Shown here in pieces: positions 5,075 through 13,346 of a stretch of 19,365 bases of DNA; position 1 is the stretch's first letter, and each line of letters starts with the position of its first letter. The DNA is from Rhodobiaceae bacterium (GTDB lineage Bacteria; Pseudomonadota; Alphaproteobacteria; Rhizobiales; TMED25). Below the pieces are notes generated by a model. That model saw only the letters and a list, made by a program, of their open reading frames with translations. It made no database searches and was not told the origin of the DNA. The DNA lies in contig PAHC01000016.1 in the NCBI GenBank assembly GCA_002704755.1, forward strand, positions 47,326 through 66,690, written 5' to 3'. A program made the translations under genes and the position numbers.

Positions 5075-7255
5075 TTAACTTGCCATAAACTCAGGAATTA
5101 AATTTTCAAATGCTTCAGTTAATTCATTTAAAGATATAACTATTTTATCATTCACTTTCAATTCATTCCCTCTAATATTTCCTAAGTGATGATATTGAAT
5201 CGATGCATTACTTAGTATTTCAAACATCTTATCTTGGTTGCTTGATGAAACAGAAATAATATATCTTGATTGATTCTCGGCAAATAATTCTTCTAAGATA
5301 TTACCATTGTTTGCGATATTTATATCAGCGCCGATATTTGATTTAATTAATAATTCACAAATCGAAATTATTAAGCCGCCATCTGAAATATCATGGCAAC
5401 TAGATAGTAACTGATCATTGATGAGTTTTTTCACGATCTCACCATTTATTTTTTCAGTTTTAAGATTTACATCAGGAGGATCTTCTGTGTTTCTTCCCAT
5501 AATAACTTCTTCAAAGGCAGAACAACTTAAATTTTTACCTTTGTTTCCTATTAAGTAAACTTGATCACCCTCTAACATATGTCCAAATTTTTCTAGAAAA
5601 CTAATATCATTAATTAAACCCACACCTCCAATAGTTGGTGTGTTGTTAATTGCCTTACCATTAGTCTCATTGTAGAGGGAGACATTACCTGAAACAACTG
5701 GGAAATTAAGTTCTTTTGATGCTTCTGTGATACCTTCAATAGTTTTTACAAAATCATACATAATTTCCGGTTTTTCAGGATTACCAAAATTCAAGCAGTT
5801 AGTTATTGCAAGAGGTTCTGCACCCATAGAAATTATATTCCTCCAGCATTCAGCCACTGCTTGTTTAGCGCCTTTCTTTGCATCTGCAGTACAATATTTC
5901 GGATTAACATCAGATGACATTGCAATTGCTTTTTTTGTTCCCTCAATTCTTACAATTCCAGCATCATCTCCTGCCGGATTCAATGTATTTGCCATGATTG
6001 ATCTATCATATTGCTCCCATATCCATTTTTTAGAGCATATATTTGGTGAATTTAATAGCTTTAGTATTGTATCTTTAATATCAATGTTCTGATTAATCTT
6101 TGCAGTAGATTTTTGTTTTTGTTTTCGCGGTGATACATCTCTTTTGTATATTGGTGCACTATCAGTTAAATAGGTTATCGGAATATTAGCTTCTACCTTA
6201 TTATTATGTTTAACAACTAAATTGTTTGTGTCAGTAATCTGTCCAACAACCTCAAAATCGACCCCCCATTTTTCAAAAACATCTTTTGCTAGCTGAGTTT
6301 TTTCTGGTGTTAATACCATAAGCATTCTCTCTTGGCTCTCAGACAACATCATTTCATACGCAGTCATGTTTTTTTGTCTCGTTGGTATTTTATCCAAATT
6401 TAATTCAATTCCAACTTGTCCTTTATCGGCCATCTCAACAGAAGAAGATGTTAGACCAGCAGCACCCATATCCTGAATGGAAACTATTGCATCTTCCTGC
6501 ATTAATTCCAGACATGCTTCTAAAAGAAGTTTTTCTGCGTATGGATCACCCACTTGCACTGTTGGTCTATTTTTTTCTGATTCATCATCAAATTCACCAG
6601 ATGCCATTGTAGCTCCGTGTATCCCATCACGTCCCGTTTTCGCTCCTACGTAGACCACTGGATTTCCAATTCCGGATGCCTTGGAATAAAAGATTTTATC
6701 ATGGGTGGTTAATCCTACACACATTGCATTTACAAGATTATTCCCATTATATGAGCTGTCAAAACCAGTTTCACCAGATATAGTTGGTATACCTACACAA
6801 TTTCCATAACCACCAATACCGCTAACGACACCAGATAATAAATACTTTGTCTTTGGGTGATTTATTTCGCCAAAACGCAGTGAGTTTAATAATGCAATAG
6901 GTCTGGCTCCCATTGTAAAAACATCTCTCATAATACCACCAACACCTGTTGCTGCACCTTGATAAGGCTCAATGAATGAGGGGTGATTATGACTCTCCAT
7001 CTTAAAAATGACTGCTTGATTGTCTCCAATGTCAACGACACCAGCATTTTCCCCTGGTCCTTGGATAACTTGCTTACCTGAGGTGTGTAATTCTTTGAGC
7101 CAATATCTTGATGATTTATAAGAACAATGTTCAGACCACATCACGGAAAAAATTCCAACTTCGGTAATAGTTGGTTCTCTACCTAAAGACTCAAGAAGTA
7201 ACTTTTTTTCGTCCTCGTTTATTCCGTGTGATTGATAAATATCTTTATCAGACAT
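5075..7255 (-). CDS. purL: Phosphoribosylformylglycinamidine synthase subunit PurL
   Basis: The ATP-dependent synthetase subunit of FGAM synthase (fourth step of purine synthesis) turns FGAR plus ammonia delivered by PurQ into FGAM. At 726 residues it is the small-type PurL that works with separate PurS and PurQ, both encoded just upstream. Visible motifs: MWSEHCSYKSS (39-49) with the conserved His43, PGENAGVVDIG, KMESHNHPS with metal and substrate ligands (about 89-97), TGVGGIMRDVFTMGARP, and in the second half DVNPKYCTADAKKGAKQAVAE-type nucleotide-site sequence and SCHDISDGGL. The two halves are the duplicated AIR-synthase-like repeats expected. ATG 7255 shares one base with the purQ stop (TAATG), implying translational coupling. 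Confidence 0.98.
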   Translation of the reverse strand: MSDKDIYQSHGINEDEKKLLLESLGREPTITEVGIFSVMWSEHCSYKSSRYWLKELHTSGKQVIQGPGENAGVVDIGDNQAVIFKMESHNHPSFIEPYQGAATGVGGIMRDVFTMGARPIALLNSLRFGEINHPKTKYLLSGVVSGIGGYGNCVGIPTISGETGFDSSYNGNNLVNAMCVGLTTHDKIFYSKASGIGNPVVYVGAKTGRDGIHGATMASGEFDDESEKNRPTVQVGDPYAEKLLLEACLELMQEDAIVSIQDMGAAGLTSSSVEMADKGQVGIELNLDKIPTRQKNMTAYEMMLSESQERMLMVLTPEKTQLAKDVFEKWGVDFEVVGQITDTNNLVVKHNNKVEANIPITYLTDSAPIYKRDVSPRKQKQKSTAKINQNIDIKDTILKLLNSPNICSKKWIWEQYDRSIMANTLNPAGDDAGIVRIEGTKKAIAMSSDVNPKYCTADAKKGAKQAVAECWRNIISMGAEPLAITNCLNFGNPEKPEIMYDFVKTIEGITEASKELNFPVVSGNVSLYNETNGKAINNTPTIGGVGLINDISFLEKFGHMLEGDQVYLIGNKGKNLSCSAFEEVIMGRNTEDPPDVNLKTEKINGEIVKKLINDQLLSSCHDISDGGLIISICELLIKSNIGADINIANNGNILEELFAENQSRYIISVSSSNQDKMFEILSNASIQYHHLGNIRGNELKVNDKIVISLNELTEAFENLIPEFMAS

Positions 7256-7920
7256 TATAGACTCATGCTTTTAAGCATTGATTGGAATAATTTTATGCCG
7301 TCATTTGATCCTGTTTGATTGTCAATTGCTCTTTCGGGATGGGGCATCATACCCAAAATATTAAAACTATTATTGTATAGTCCTGCAATGTTATTTAATG
7401 AACCATTAATTGGCTCGGCATACCTCATGGCAACCTGATCGTTCTCCTCAATCGCTCTGAGTGTCTCTTGATCTACAAAATAGTTCCCATCATGGTGTGC
7501 CACAGGAATTTTTACAGATTGATTTTTATCATAATTTTTTGAGAAAAATGTATCATTTCTTGTGATTTGGATATTGGTAATTTTGGAAATAAATTTTAAG
7601 GTACTGTTTTTTAATAGAGCACCTGGAAGTAGATTACATTCAGTTAGAATTTGAAAGCCATTACATATTCCCAATATATTTACACCATTTTTAGCTTTTT
7701 TGATTAAATCGCTCATGATTGGCTCTCTCGCTGCAATAGCCCCAGATCTGAGATAATCTCCATAAGAAAAACCACCAGGTATAATAATTAAGTCAGATTT
7801 TGGAATGACAGTGTCTTTGCATGAAAGTATTTTTGAGGTTATACCTAACACTTTCTTAACAGCATTATAGGTGTCAACTTCACAATTTGTGCCTGGGAAG
7901 CGTATTATTGATATTTCCAT
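7255..7920 (-). CDS. purQ: Phosphoribosylformylglycinamidine synthase subunit PurQ (glutaminase)
   Basis: PurQ is a class I (triad) glutamine amidotransferase that hydrolyses glutamine and passes ammonia to PurL. The 221-residue protein begins MEISIIRFPGTNCEVDT and shows IIIPGGFSYGDYLRSGAIA (about 45-63), the nucleophile elbow GICNGFQIL with Cys86, and the His-Glu of the triad in MMPHPERA (His194, Glu196). It ends with the usual NDGIKLFQSML. The start lies one base after the purS stop and its own stop overlaps the purL ATG by one base, so purS-purQ-purL are probably translationally coupled and made in similar amounts. Confidence 0.98.
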   Translation of the reverse strand: MEISIIRFPGTNCEVDTYNAVKKVLGITSKILSCKDTVIPKSDLIIIPGGFSYGDYLRSGAIAAREPIMSDLIKKAKNGVNILGICNGFQILTECNLLPGALLKNSTLKFISKITNIQITRNDTFFSKNYDKNQSVKIPVAHHDGNYFVDQETLRAIEENDQVAMRYAEPINGSLNNIAGLYNNSFNILGMMPHPERAIDNQTGSNDGIKLFQSMLKSMSL

Positions 7921-7921
7921 T

Positions 7922-8161
7922 TTATTCTATTTCTATTTTGTAATCTTCAATCACCGTATTTGCTAGAAGTTTTACTGTAATATCTTCAATACTTTTCTTT
8001 GCTTCTTGGACATTTTTTGCTTCAATATCCATTTCAATAAGTTTGCCTTGTCGGATATTTTTAATGTTATTTTCGTTCAGATTTTTTAGAGCGCTTTCTA
8101 TTGCTTGTCCCTGTGGATCAAGAACCTCACTCTTTAGTCTTACAAATACCCTAGCTTTCAT
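7922..8161 (-). CDS. purS: Phosphoribosylformylglycinamidine synthase subunit PurS
   Basis: PurS is the small structural subunit that joins PurL and PurQ when PurL is of the small type. The 79-residue product matches the family in size and in its pattern MKARVFVRLKSEVLDPQGQA, followed by a conserved helix and the strand GKLIEMDI, ending LLANTVIEDYKIEIE. It has no catalytic residues of its own. It lies two bases after purC and one base before purQ. Its presence confirms the three-part FGAM synthase as opposed to the single large enterobacterial form. Confidence 0.97.
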   Translation of the reverse strand: MKARVFVRLKSEVLDPQGQAIESALKNLNENNIKNIRQGKLIEMDIEAKNVQEAKKSIEDITVKLLANTVIEDYKIEIE

Positions 8162-8163
8162 TG

Positions 8164-8928
8164 TTATCCCTTGACTAATGTTGGTTTGCTGTTTTTTGAA
8201 GCTTTATTTTCTATTAATAATCCCATCCTTTTTGCTACTTCATTGTAGCCATCTAGAAGATATCCAGAATTTTCCCTAAAAACATCCTTATCAAGTTTTC
8301 TCTTTGTTTCAGAGTCCCATAGTCTACAAGAGTCAGGACTAATTTCATCTGCTAGAACAATATACATCTCTTCATTTTTATACATTCTGCCAAACTCAAT
8401 CTTAAAGTCTATTAATTCTATTTTGAGGGCAGAAAAATAACCAACAAGAAAATCATTTATTCTTAATGCAAGAGTGGAGATTTCATCTAGTTCATTTTGA
8501 TTTGCCCACCCAAAGGTTAAAATGTGGTCTTCACTCACTAGGGGGTCTTTTAATATATCGTCCTTAAAATAGTATTCTATTAATGTCCTACTCAACTTTT
8601 CACCAGATTTTATTCCTAATCTTTTGGTTAAAGATCCAGCTGCGATATTTCTTATTACAACTTCTAGAGGTATTATTTCAACTTCGTGGATTAACTGCTC
8701 ACGCATATTTAGCCTTTTGATAAAATGATGGGGTATATCAATGGAAGATAATAATGTAAATAATTGTTCTGATATTCTATTGTTGATTACTCCTTTACCC
8801 TCAAAAATTTCCATTTTTTCATTATTGTTTGCTGTAGCATTATCTTTGAAGTGTTGAATAAGCGTCCCTGGTTCTGAGCCTTTGTAAAGTATCTTTGCTT
8901 TACCTTCGTATAATTTGTTTTTTTTCAT
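8164..8928 (-). CDS. purC: Phosphoribosylaminoimidazole-succinocarboxamide synthase
   Basis: SAICAR synthetase joins CAIR and aspartate with ATP. The 254-residue product has KLYEGKAKILY (5-15, nucleotide-binding glycine-rich loop), IIPLEVVIRNIAAGSLTKRLG (about 87-107, family signature) and ADEISPDSCRLWD (the second signature, with catalytic and nucleotide contacts), followed by KLDKDVFRENSG. The length is typical. The polar end (KASKNSKPTLVKG) adds a few residues beyond the conserved core. The gene lies 19 bases after purB and two before purS in the same operon. Confidence 0.98.
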   Translation of the reverse strand: MKKNKLYEGKAKILYKGSEPGTLIQHFKDNATANNNEKMEIFEGKGVINNRISEQLFTLLSSIDIPHHFIKRLNMREQLIHEVEIIPLEVVIRNIAAGSLTKRLGIKSGEKLSRTLIEYYFKDDILKDPLVSEDHILTFGWANQNELDEISTLALRINDFLVGYFSALKIELIDFKIEFGRMYKNEEMYIVLADEISPDSCRLWDSETKRKLDKDVFRENSGYLLDGYNEVAKRMGLLIENKASKNSKPTLVKG

Positions 8929-8947
8929 TACTTATATCCAATGATTA

Positions 8948-10255
8948 TTAGATTGCGAATACTTTATCAAAAATGTAATCGACATTTTTTAGGTGGTATT
9001 CAAGAGAGAATATATCTGAAATTTCTTCATTTGTTAGCAACTTAGATATCTCAGGATCCGACTCAATTATTTTTTGAAAATCAGTTTGTTTCTCCCAAGA
9101 AATACCTGCATTCCTCTGAACAAGATCATAACTAGCTTCTCTACTTAGACCTTTTTGAGTTAAAAGTAGCAATATTCTCTGTGAATATATTAATCCATTT
9201 AACTTGTTGAGGTTTTCTTCGATATTCTTTTTATTTACGCCAATATTCTTAATTACATTTGTTAGCCTCGCTAGTGCAAAATCAATCAAGGTCGTTGTGT
9301 CAGGCGCGATTACTCGTTCTACTGATGAATGTGAAATATCACGCTCATGCCATAGAGCAATATTTTCTAGTGATGGTATAACACTACTTCTTATTAATCT
9401 CGATATACCAGTTAAGTTCTCTGTCAGTACAGGATTTCTTTTATGTGGCATTGCAGATGAGCCTTTTTGCCCTTTTTGAAATTGTTCTGACATTTCATCA
9501 ACTTCTGTTCGTTGTAAATGCCTTATTTCAGTAGATAGTCTCTCAATTGAGCCTGCTATGATCCCCAGAATAGAGAAGAAATACGCAAATCTATCCCTTG
9601 GAATTACTTGCGTTGAAATTGTTTCACTTGAAAGTCCAAGTTTTTTTGCAACATAGTTCTCAACTGATGGGTCTATATTTGCGAATGTACCAACAGCTCC
9701 TGATATTGCGCAAACTGATATCTCTTTTTCTGCGCTCATCATTCTATCTTTTGCCCTTGAAAATTCAGCATATGCTTGAGCAAATTTTAATCCTATTGTT
9801 GTAGGCTCTGCATGAATACCATGGCTTCTTCCGATTGTTGGAAGATATTTATGTTCATGAGCTTTGATGGATAGTTCATTAAGAAGGTTATCTAAATTAT
9901 CAATAATTAATTTCGATGCCCTTTTAAGTTGGATGCATAAGCATGTATCGAGTAAGTCTGAGGATGTCATTCCTTGATGTAAGTAACGAGCATTTTTTTC
10001 ACCTATTGTTTCAGATATGAATGTCAGAAATGCAATTACATCATGTTGGGTTTTCTTTTCAATTTCTAATATTCTTGTTGTATCAAATTGAATATTGCGG
10101 GTTTTTTCTATAATCTTATCTGTTAAACCACTCTCAATCAGCCCATTTTTTTCTAGTGCTTCGTGTGCACTTATTTCAATGTCTAACCAAATGGAGAACT
10201 TTGTCTGATCAGACCATATGTCTGTCATAATTTTTCTAGAATACCTATCAATCAT
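8948..10255 (-). CDS. purB: Adenylosuccinate lyase
   Basis: PurB cleaves SAICAR to AICAR and adenylosuccinate to AMP, both with release of fumarate. The 435-residue protein has the fumarase/aspartase-superfamily hallmarks: MTSSDLLDT (96-104), GRSHGIHAEPTT with catalytic His145 (142-153), and the mobile signature loop GSSAMPHKRNP (265-275) bearing the catalytic Ser. Its length is that of the short bacterial class. It heads the pur operon. No Shine-Dalgarno sequence is visible before ATG 10255; a TATAAT hexamer on the same strand lies only 14 bases upstream, so the message may be nearly leaderless. Confidence 0.98.
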   Translation of the reverse strand: MIDRYSRKIMTDIWSDQTKFSIWLDIEISAHEALEKNGLIESGLTDKIIEKTRNIQFDTTRILEIEKKTQHDVIAFLTFISETIGEKNARYLHQGMTSSDLLDTCLCIQLKRASKLIIDNLDNLLNELSIKAHEHKYLPTIGRSHGIHAEPTTIGLKFAQAYAEFSRAKDRMMSAEKEISVCAISGAVGTFANIDPSVENYVAKKLGLSSETISTQVIPRDRFAYFFSILGIIAGSIERLSTEIRHLQRTEVDEMSEQFQKGQKGSSAMPHKRNPVLTENLTGISRLIRSSVIPSLENIALWHERDISHSSVERVIAPDTTTLIDFALARLTNVIKNIGVNKKNIEENLNKLNGLIYSQRILLLLTQKGLSREASYDLVQRNAGISWEKQTDFQKIIESDPEISKLLTNEEISDIFSLEYHLKNVDYIFDKVFAI

Positions 10256-10398
10256 TTTTTTATTAAACTATTATAGTATATGTATATTCTTGATATTATA
10301 TAAAAGTTAGTTTTTTAATATTATTTTTTTTAATTATACAAAAAGAATTCTTGAGTTTTTTATTCAAATAATAATAATGTAACAAGGTTGGAGATTAA
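10256..10398. promoter_or_regulatory. Divergent promoter region of the pur operon and the cox operon
   Basis: This 143-base, almost wholly A/T gap holds the start signals of both flanking operons. On the - strand TATAAT reads at 10275-10270 and again at 10300-10295, without a clear -35. On the + strand TTGAGT (10351-10356) is followed 15-18 bases on by overlapping TAATAA/TAATGT hexamers, then TGGAGA (10389-10394) as the coxG ribosome-binding site. AAGAATTCTT (10343-10352) is a short palindrome. I see no purine riboswitch aptamer. Confidence 0.4.
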
Positions 10399-10983
10399 AT
10401 GAAACTTACTGGTGAAAATATAATTCAGGCACCACGATTGCAAGTGTGGGAAGCCCTGAATAGTGCGGATGTGCTTAAAGAGACCATTCCTGGTGCACAA
10501 ACTGTGGAGCAAACCTCTGCAGATGAATTTGAAGCAACTGTTGAGATAAAAATTGGTCCGGTTAAGGCTAAGTTCAAAGGTAAGATCAATTTGTTAGATA
10601 TAGACCCACCAAATGGCTACAAAATCACTGGTCAAGGATCTGGTGGCACAGCTGGTTTTGCAAAAGGTTCAGCAATAGTAAATCTATCGGATGGCGATGC
10701 TAATACAACAAAATTAGTTTACGATGTTGATGCACAGGTAGGTGGTAAGCTTGCGCAAGTGGGGCAAAGATTGATTCAAAGTGCATCAAAGACATTAGCT
10801 GATCAATTTTTTAATAACTTAGAAAATTATTTTAATTCATCAACAAACTCTAATGATATATCTAAATCAGGGGAAATGGAAATTAAACAAAGTAATGGTG
10901 GTTTATTTGCAACCAAACGAAACAAAGTAATATTTGCGATCATTGTATTTGTTTTATCATTCCTATATTTTTATAATAAATAA
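10399..10983 (+). CDS. coxG: CoxG-type CO dehydrogenase accessory protein, membrane-anchored
   Basis: CoxG proteins accompany CO dehydrogenase-family molybdenum hydroxylases and link them to the membrane; mycobacterial CoxG has been reported to carry quinone for the enzyme. The 194-residue product is an SRPBCC/START-like lipid-binding fold (about 1-145), with the family's WEALNSADVLKETIPGAQ (17-34), GPVKAKFKG (53-61) and SGGTAGFAKGSA (81-92). A Ser/Asn-rich linker (146-172) leads to a single C-terminal membrane segment, VIFAIIVFVLSFLYFY (177-192), preceded by KRNK, so the body should lie in the cytoplasm. ATG 10399 follows TGGAGA. It is first in a run of six same-strand genes. Related CoxG proteins also accompany other aldehyde or nicotinate-type hydroxylases, so CO is not proven as substrate. 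Confidence 0.9.
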   Translation: MKLTGENIIQAPRLQVWEALNSADVLKETIPGAQTVEQTSADEFEATVEIKIGPVKAKFKGKINLLDIDPPNGYKITGQGSGGTAGFAKGSAIVNLSDGDANTTKLVYDVDAQVGGKLAQVGQRLIQSASKTLADQFFNNLENYFNSSTNSNDISKSGEMEIKQSNGGLFATKRNKVIFAIIVFVLSFLYFYNK

Positions 10984-11000
10984 GCTTAGGGATTAGATTA

Positions 11001-11456
11001 ATGGCAAAAATAGATATCAAGATTAATGGTAAAGGATACTTAGAGACTATTGACGACAATATTTTATTGGTTGATTTCTTACGTGAAAAGATTGGTCTCA
11101 CAGGGACACACGTTGGATGTGACACAAGTCAATGTGGAGCATGTGTTGTTCACGTCAATGGAGACTCTGTAAAAAGCTGTACCACTTTAGCAATGCAAGT
11201 AAATGGCAAGGATATTACAACAATAGAAGGGCTGTCAGAGGGTGATAATTTACATCCCATACAAAAAGCTTTTCAAAATAATCATGCGCTTCAATGTGGT
11301 TTCTGCACTCCAGGTTTAGTAATGAGTGCTGTTGATCTTTTGCAAAAAAATAAAAATCCTTCAGAAGATGAAATAAGAGAGTGGTTTGAAGGTCATATTT
11401 GCAGATGTACTGGTTACAAAAATATCATCAAAGCAGTTCAGGAAGCAATTGCGTAA
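11001..11456 (+). CDS. coxS: Molybdenum hydroxylase small subunit, two [2Fe-2S] clusters (CoxS-like)
   Basis: This is the electron-transfer subunit that passes electrons from the molybdenum site to FAD in xanthine-oxidase-family enzymes. At 151 residues it has the usual size. All eight cluster cysteines are present: Cys40, 45, 48 and 60 in the plant-ferredoxin-like half (HVGCDTSQCGACVVHVNG) and Cys99, 102, 134 and 136 in the helical half (QCGFCTPG and HICRCTGY). The CDTSQCGAC pattern is of the CO dehydrogenase/aldehyde oxidoreductase branch rather than a typical XdhA. AGGGA precedes ATG 11001 by eight bases. It follows coxG by 17 bases and precedes the FAD subunit by 23. No large subunit is between them, where it sits in the usual S-L-M order. 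Confidence 0.93.
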   Translation: MAKIDIKINGKGYLETIDDNILLVDFLREKIGLTGTHVGCDTSQCGACVVHVNGDSVKSCTTLAMQVNGKDITTIEGLSEGDNLHPIQKAFQNNHALQCGFCTPGLVMSAVDLLQKNKNPSEDEIREWFEGHICRCTGYKNIIKAVQEAIA

Positions 11457-11479
11457 AAATATTATAGATAGGATAAAAA

Positions 11480-12274
11480 ATGTATAATTTTAAATTTCAC
11501 AATGTTGATAACATACAGGATGCCGTTGCAATATTATCCTCATCCGAGGATCCAAAAATACTATCAGGTGGACATACATTAATACCGACACTCAAACAAA
11601 GACTATCTCAGCCAACCGATGTAATAGATATATCTAATATTAATGATTTGAAATCAATCAAAAATAATAGCAATGTAATTACCATTGGTGCGCTTTGCAC
11701 TCATAGTCAAGTTGCTAAATCTATAGATATAACAACTGAAATAGTTGGTTTAGCCTCAATGGCTTCTCAAATAGGTGATCCTCAAGTTAGGCATCGTGGA
11801 ACAATAGGTGGATCTATTGCTAATGCTGATCCTGCCGCTGATTATCCAGCAGCTGTTCTTGCATTAGACGCTCAAATTAATACTTCATCAAATTCCTATA
11901 ATTCCGATGATTTCTTTGTTGATATGTTTGAAACAGCAATAAATTCTGATGAAATTATTACAAGTATTGATTTTAAAATTCCAAAAAAATCTATATACAA
12001 AAAATTCAGAAACCCTGCGTCAGGTTATGCAATGGCTGGAGTATTTATAGCAATATTTGATAATGGGATTAGAGTTGCGATAACGGGCGCATCAATAAAA
12101 GCTTTCAGGTTACATGATCTAGAAAAGAAACTTGAAAATAATTTTAGTGTTGATGTATTGAAAGATTTTAATGTTGATACTACTAACTACAATAGTGATA
12201 TTCATGCTTCAGCAAAATATAGAGGCAACCTCGTCAAGGTATTGCTGGAAGAGGCTGTGGCAGAGTTGGTTTAG
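11480..12274 (+). CDS. coxM: Molybdenum hydroxylase medium subunit, FAD-binding (CoxM-like)
   Basis: This subunit binds FAD and delivers electrons to the respiratory chain. The 264-residue product shows the two FAD-binding loops of the family, SGGHTLIPTLKQRL (29-42; the first motif is AGGHS or AGGQS in relatives) and TIGGSIANADPAADYPA (108-124), followed by the C-terminal CO_deh_flav domain with KKFRNPASGYAMAGVFIAIF. DPQVRHRGTIGG is strongly conserved. The length is slightly short of the usual 265-290, mostly through compact loops after residue 130. AGGA precedes ATG 11480. Substrate cannot be read from this subunit. Confidence 0.92.
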   Translation: MYNFKFHNVDNIQDAVAILSSSEDPKILSGGHTLIPTLKQRLSQPTDVIDISNINDLKSIKNNSNVITIGALCTHSQVAKSIDITTEIVGLASMASQIGDPQVRHRGTIGGSIANADPAADYPAAVLALDAQINTSSNSYNSDDFFVDMFETAINSDEIITSIDFKIPKKSIYKKFRNPASGYAMAGVFIAIFDNGIRVAITGASIKAFRLHDLEKKLENNFSVDVLKDFNVDTTNYNSDIHASAKYRGNLVKVLLEEAVAELV

Positions 12275-12334
12275 TACTAAGACCTTATTTTTTTTAAAAT
12301 ACACCATGACCATGAATACAGAAGTGAGGGAACA

Positions 12335-12658
12335 ATGCTTTCTGATGATATAGATGTGATTAACATAGCAAATAACTGGAAGAAAAATGGAAAAAAAGTT
12401 GCACTAGCAACCGTTATTCAAACCTGGGGCTCAGCTCCCAGAGGAGTTGGCAGCAAATTAGTTATTGATCAGGATGGAAATTTTGAAGGTTCTGTATCAG
12501 GCGGTTGTGTAGAAGGAGCTGTTATTAATGAAGCAATGGAATTGTTTGATGGTGGAAGACCAAAAGTTCTTGAATTTGGTGTTTCAAATGAGATGGCTTG
12601 GGAAGTTGGTCTGGCTTGTGGTGGCACTATAAAAGTTTACATCAGTGAATTAAATTAA
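12335..12658 (+). CDS. XdhC/CoxI family maturation factor, N-terminal domain gene
   Basis: XdhC-type proteins hold molybdenum cofactor and help sulfurate and insert it into xanthine-oxidase-family large subunits. This 107-residue product is only the N-terminal XdhC_CoxI domain, with ATVIQTWGSAPRGVGSKLVI (25-44), SVSGGCVEGAVINEA (53-67) with the conserved Cys58, and GLACGGTIKVYI near the end with a second conserved Cys. The Rossmann half is encoded by the next gene, three bases on and in a different frame; both have proper starts and stops, so this is a split gene pair rather than a damaged one. GTGAGGG lies four bases before ATG 12335. The preceding 60 bases after coxM hold nothing that I can identify. 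Confidence 0.88.
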   Translation: MLSDDIDVINIANNWKKNGKKVALATVIQTWGSAPRGVGSKLVIDQDGNFEGSVSGGCVEGAVINEAMELFDGGRPKVLEFGVSNEMAWEVGLACGGTIKVYISELN

Positions 12659-12661
12659 GTT

Positions 12662-13336
12662 ATGCAAAAATCTAATTTAGATAAAATAATAGAAAATCAG
12701 AAATTAAGAAAATCAGTCATTTGTCTAACGAATATAGACTCAGATGAAGAAACTATTTTGCTCAAAGGAGAGAGTTCTAGAATTGAAGGTCTTGATCAAG
12801 AGATTGCTCAATGTGTAAGGTATGACAGCAGTAAACTTGTTAATGTAAATGGCAATAACTATTTTATTGATGTTTACAATCCTCCATTAAAGTTAATTAT
12901 CATTGGTGCTGTTCATATAGCACAATATCTTGTCGATTTTGCTCAAAATCTGAGCTTTGATTGTAAATTAATAGATCCAAGAGAGGGATTTGCAAATAAA
13001 GAGCGTTTTCCAAACACAGAAATCTATAACAATTGGCCAGATGAAGTCATGGAGAGTATGGGCATAGATAATAGGACAGCAATTGTCACACTAACGCATG
13101 ATCCAAAAATTGATGATGTTGCATTAGATTTTGTTTTAAAGAAGGATTGTTTTTATATTGGTTCTTTGGGTTCAAAGAAAACACATGCAGCCAGAATTGA
13201 GAGAATGTCTGCTAAGTTTTCTGATGAAGATATTCAAAAAATACATGGTCCAATAGGCATTGATATTGGCGCTCGATCTCCATCAGAGATTGCCCTTTCA
13301 ATAATTAGTGAAATTATTTTATCATTAAGAAAATAA
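12662..13336 (+). CDS. XdhC/CoxI family maturation factor, Rossmann domain gene
   Basis: This is the C-terminal (XdhC Rossmann) half of the molybdenum-cofactor chaperone begun by the gene before it. In 224 residues it has a variable N-terminal segment (1-75), the nucleotide-binding start LKLIIIGAVHIAQYLVDF (76-93; GAVHIAQ is typical of CoxI-like proteins), DPREGF (105-110), VTLTHDPKIDDVAL (142-155), YIGSLGSKKTHAARIERM (165-182) and IHGPIGIDIGARSPSEIALSI (194-214). All blocks of the family are intact. The ATG follows the previous stop by three bases with little Shine-Dalgarno, so its translation probably depends on the upstream gene. Confidence 0.88.
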   Translation: MQKSNLDKIIENQKLRKSVICLTNIDSDEETILLKGESSRIEGLDQEIAQCVRYDSSKLVNVNGNNYFIDVYNPPLKLIIIGAVHIAQYLVDFAQNLSFDCKLIDPREGFANKERFPNTEIYNNWPDEVMESMGIDNRTAIVTLTHDPKIDDVALDFVLKKDCFYIGSLGSKKTHAARIERMSAKFSDEDIQKIHGPIGIDIGARSPSEIALSIISEIILSLRK

Positions 13337-13346
13337 AAAATCTGTC

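Noticed and set aside
5727..6612. Plus-strand open frames of 76-121 codons inside purL
   Set aside because: They are antisense to a fully conserved gene and show no independent family features.
12171..12353. A 60-codon frame across the coxM-xdhC gap
   Set aside because: It overlaps both real genes in another frame, has no ribosome-binding site and an unlikely composition. The 60-base gap after coxM shows no remnant of a large subunit.
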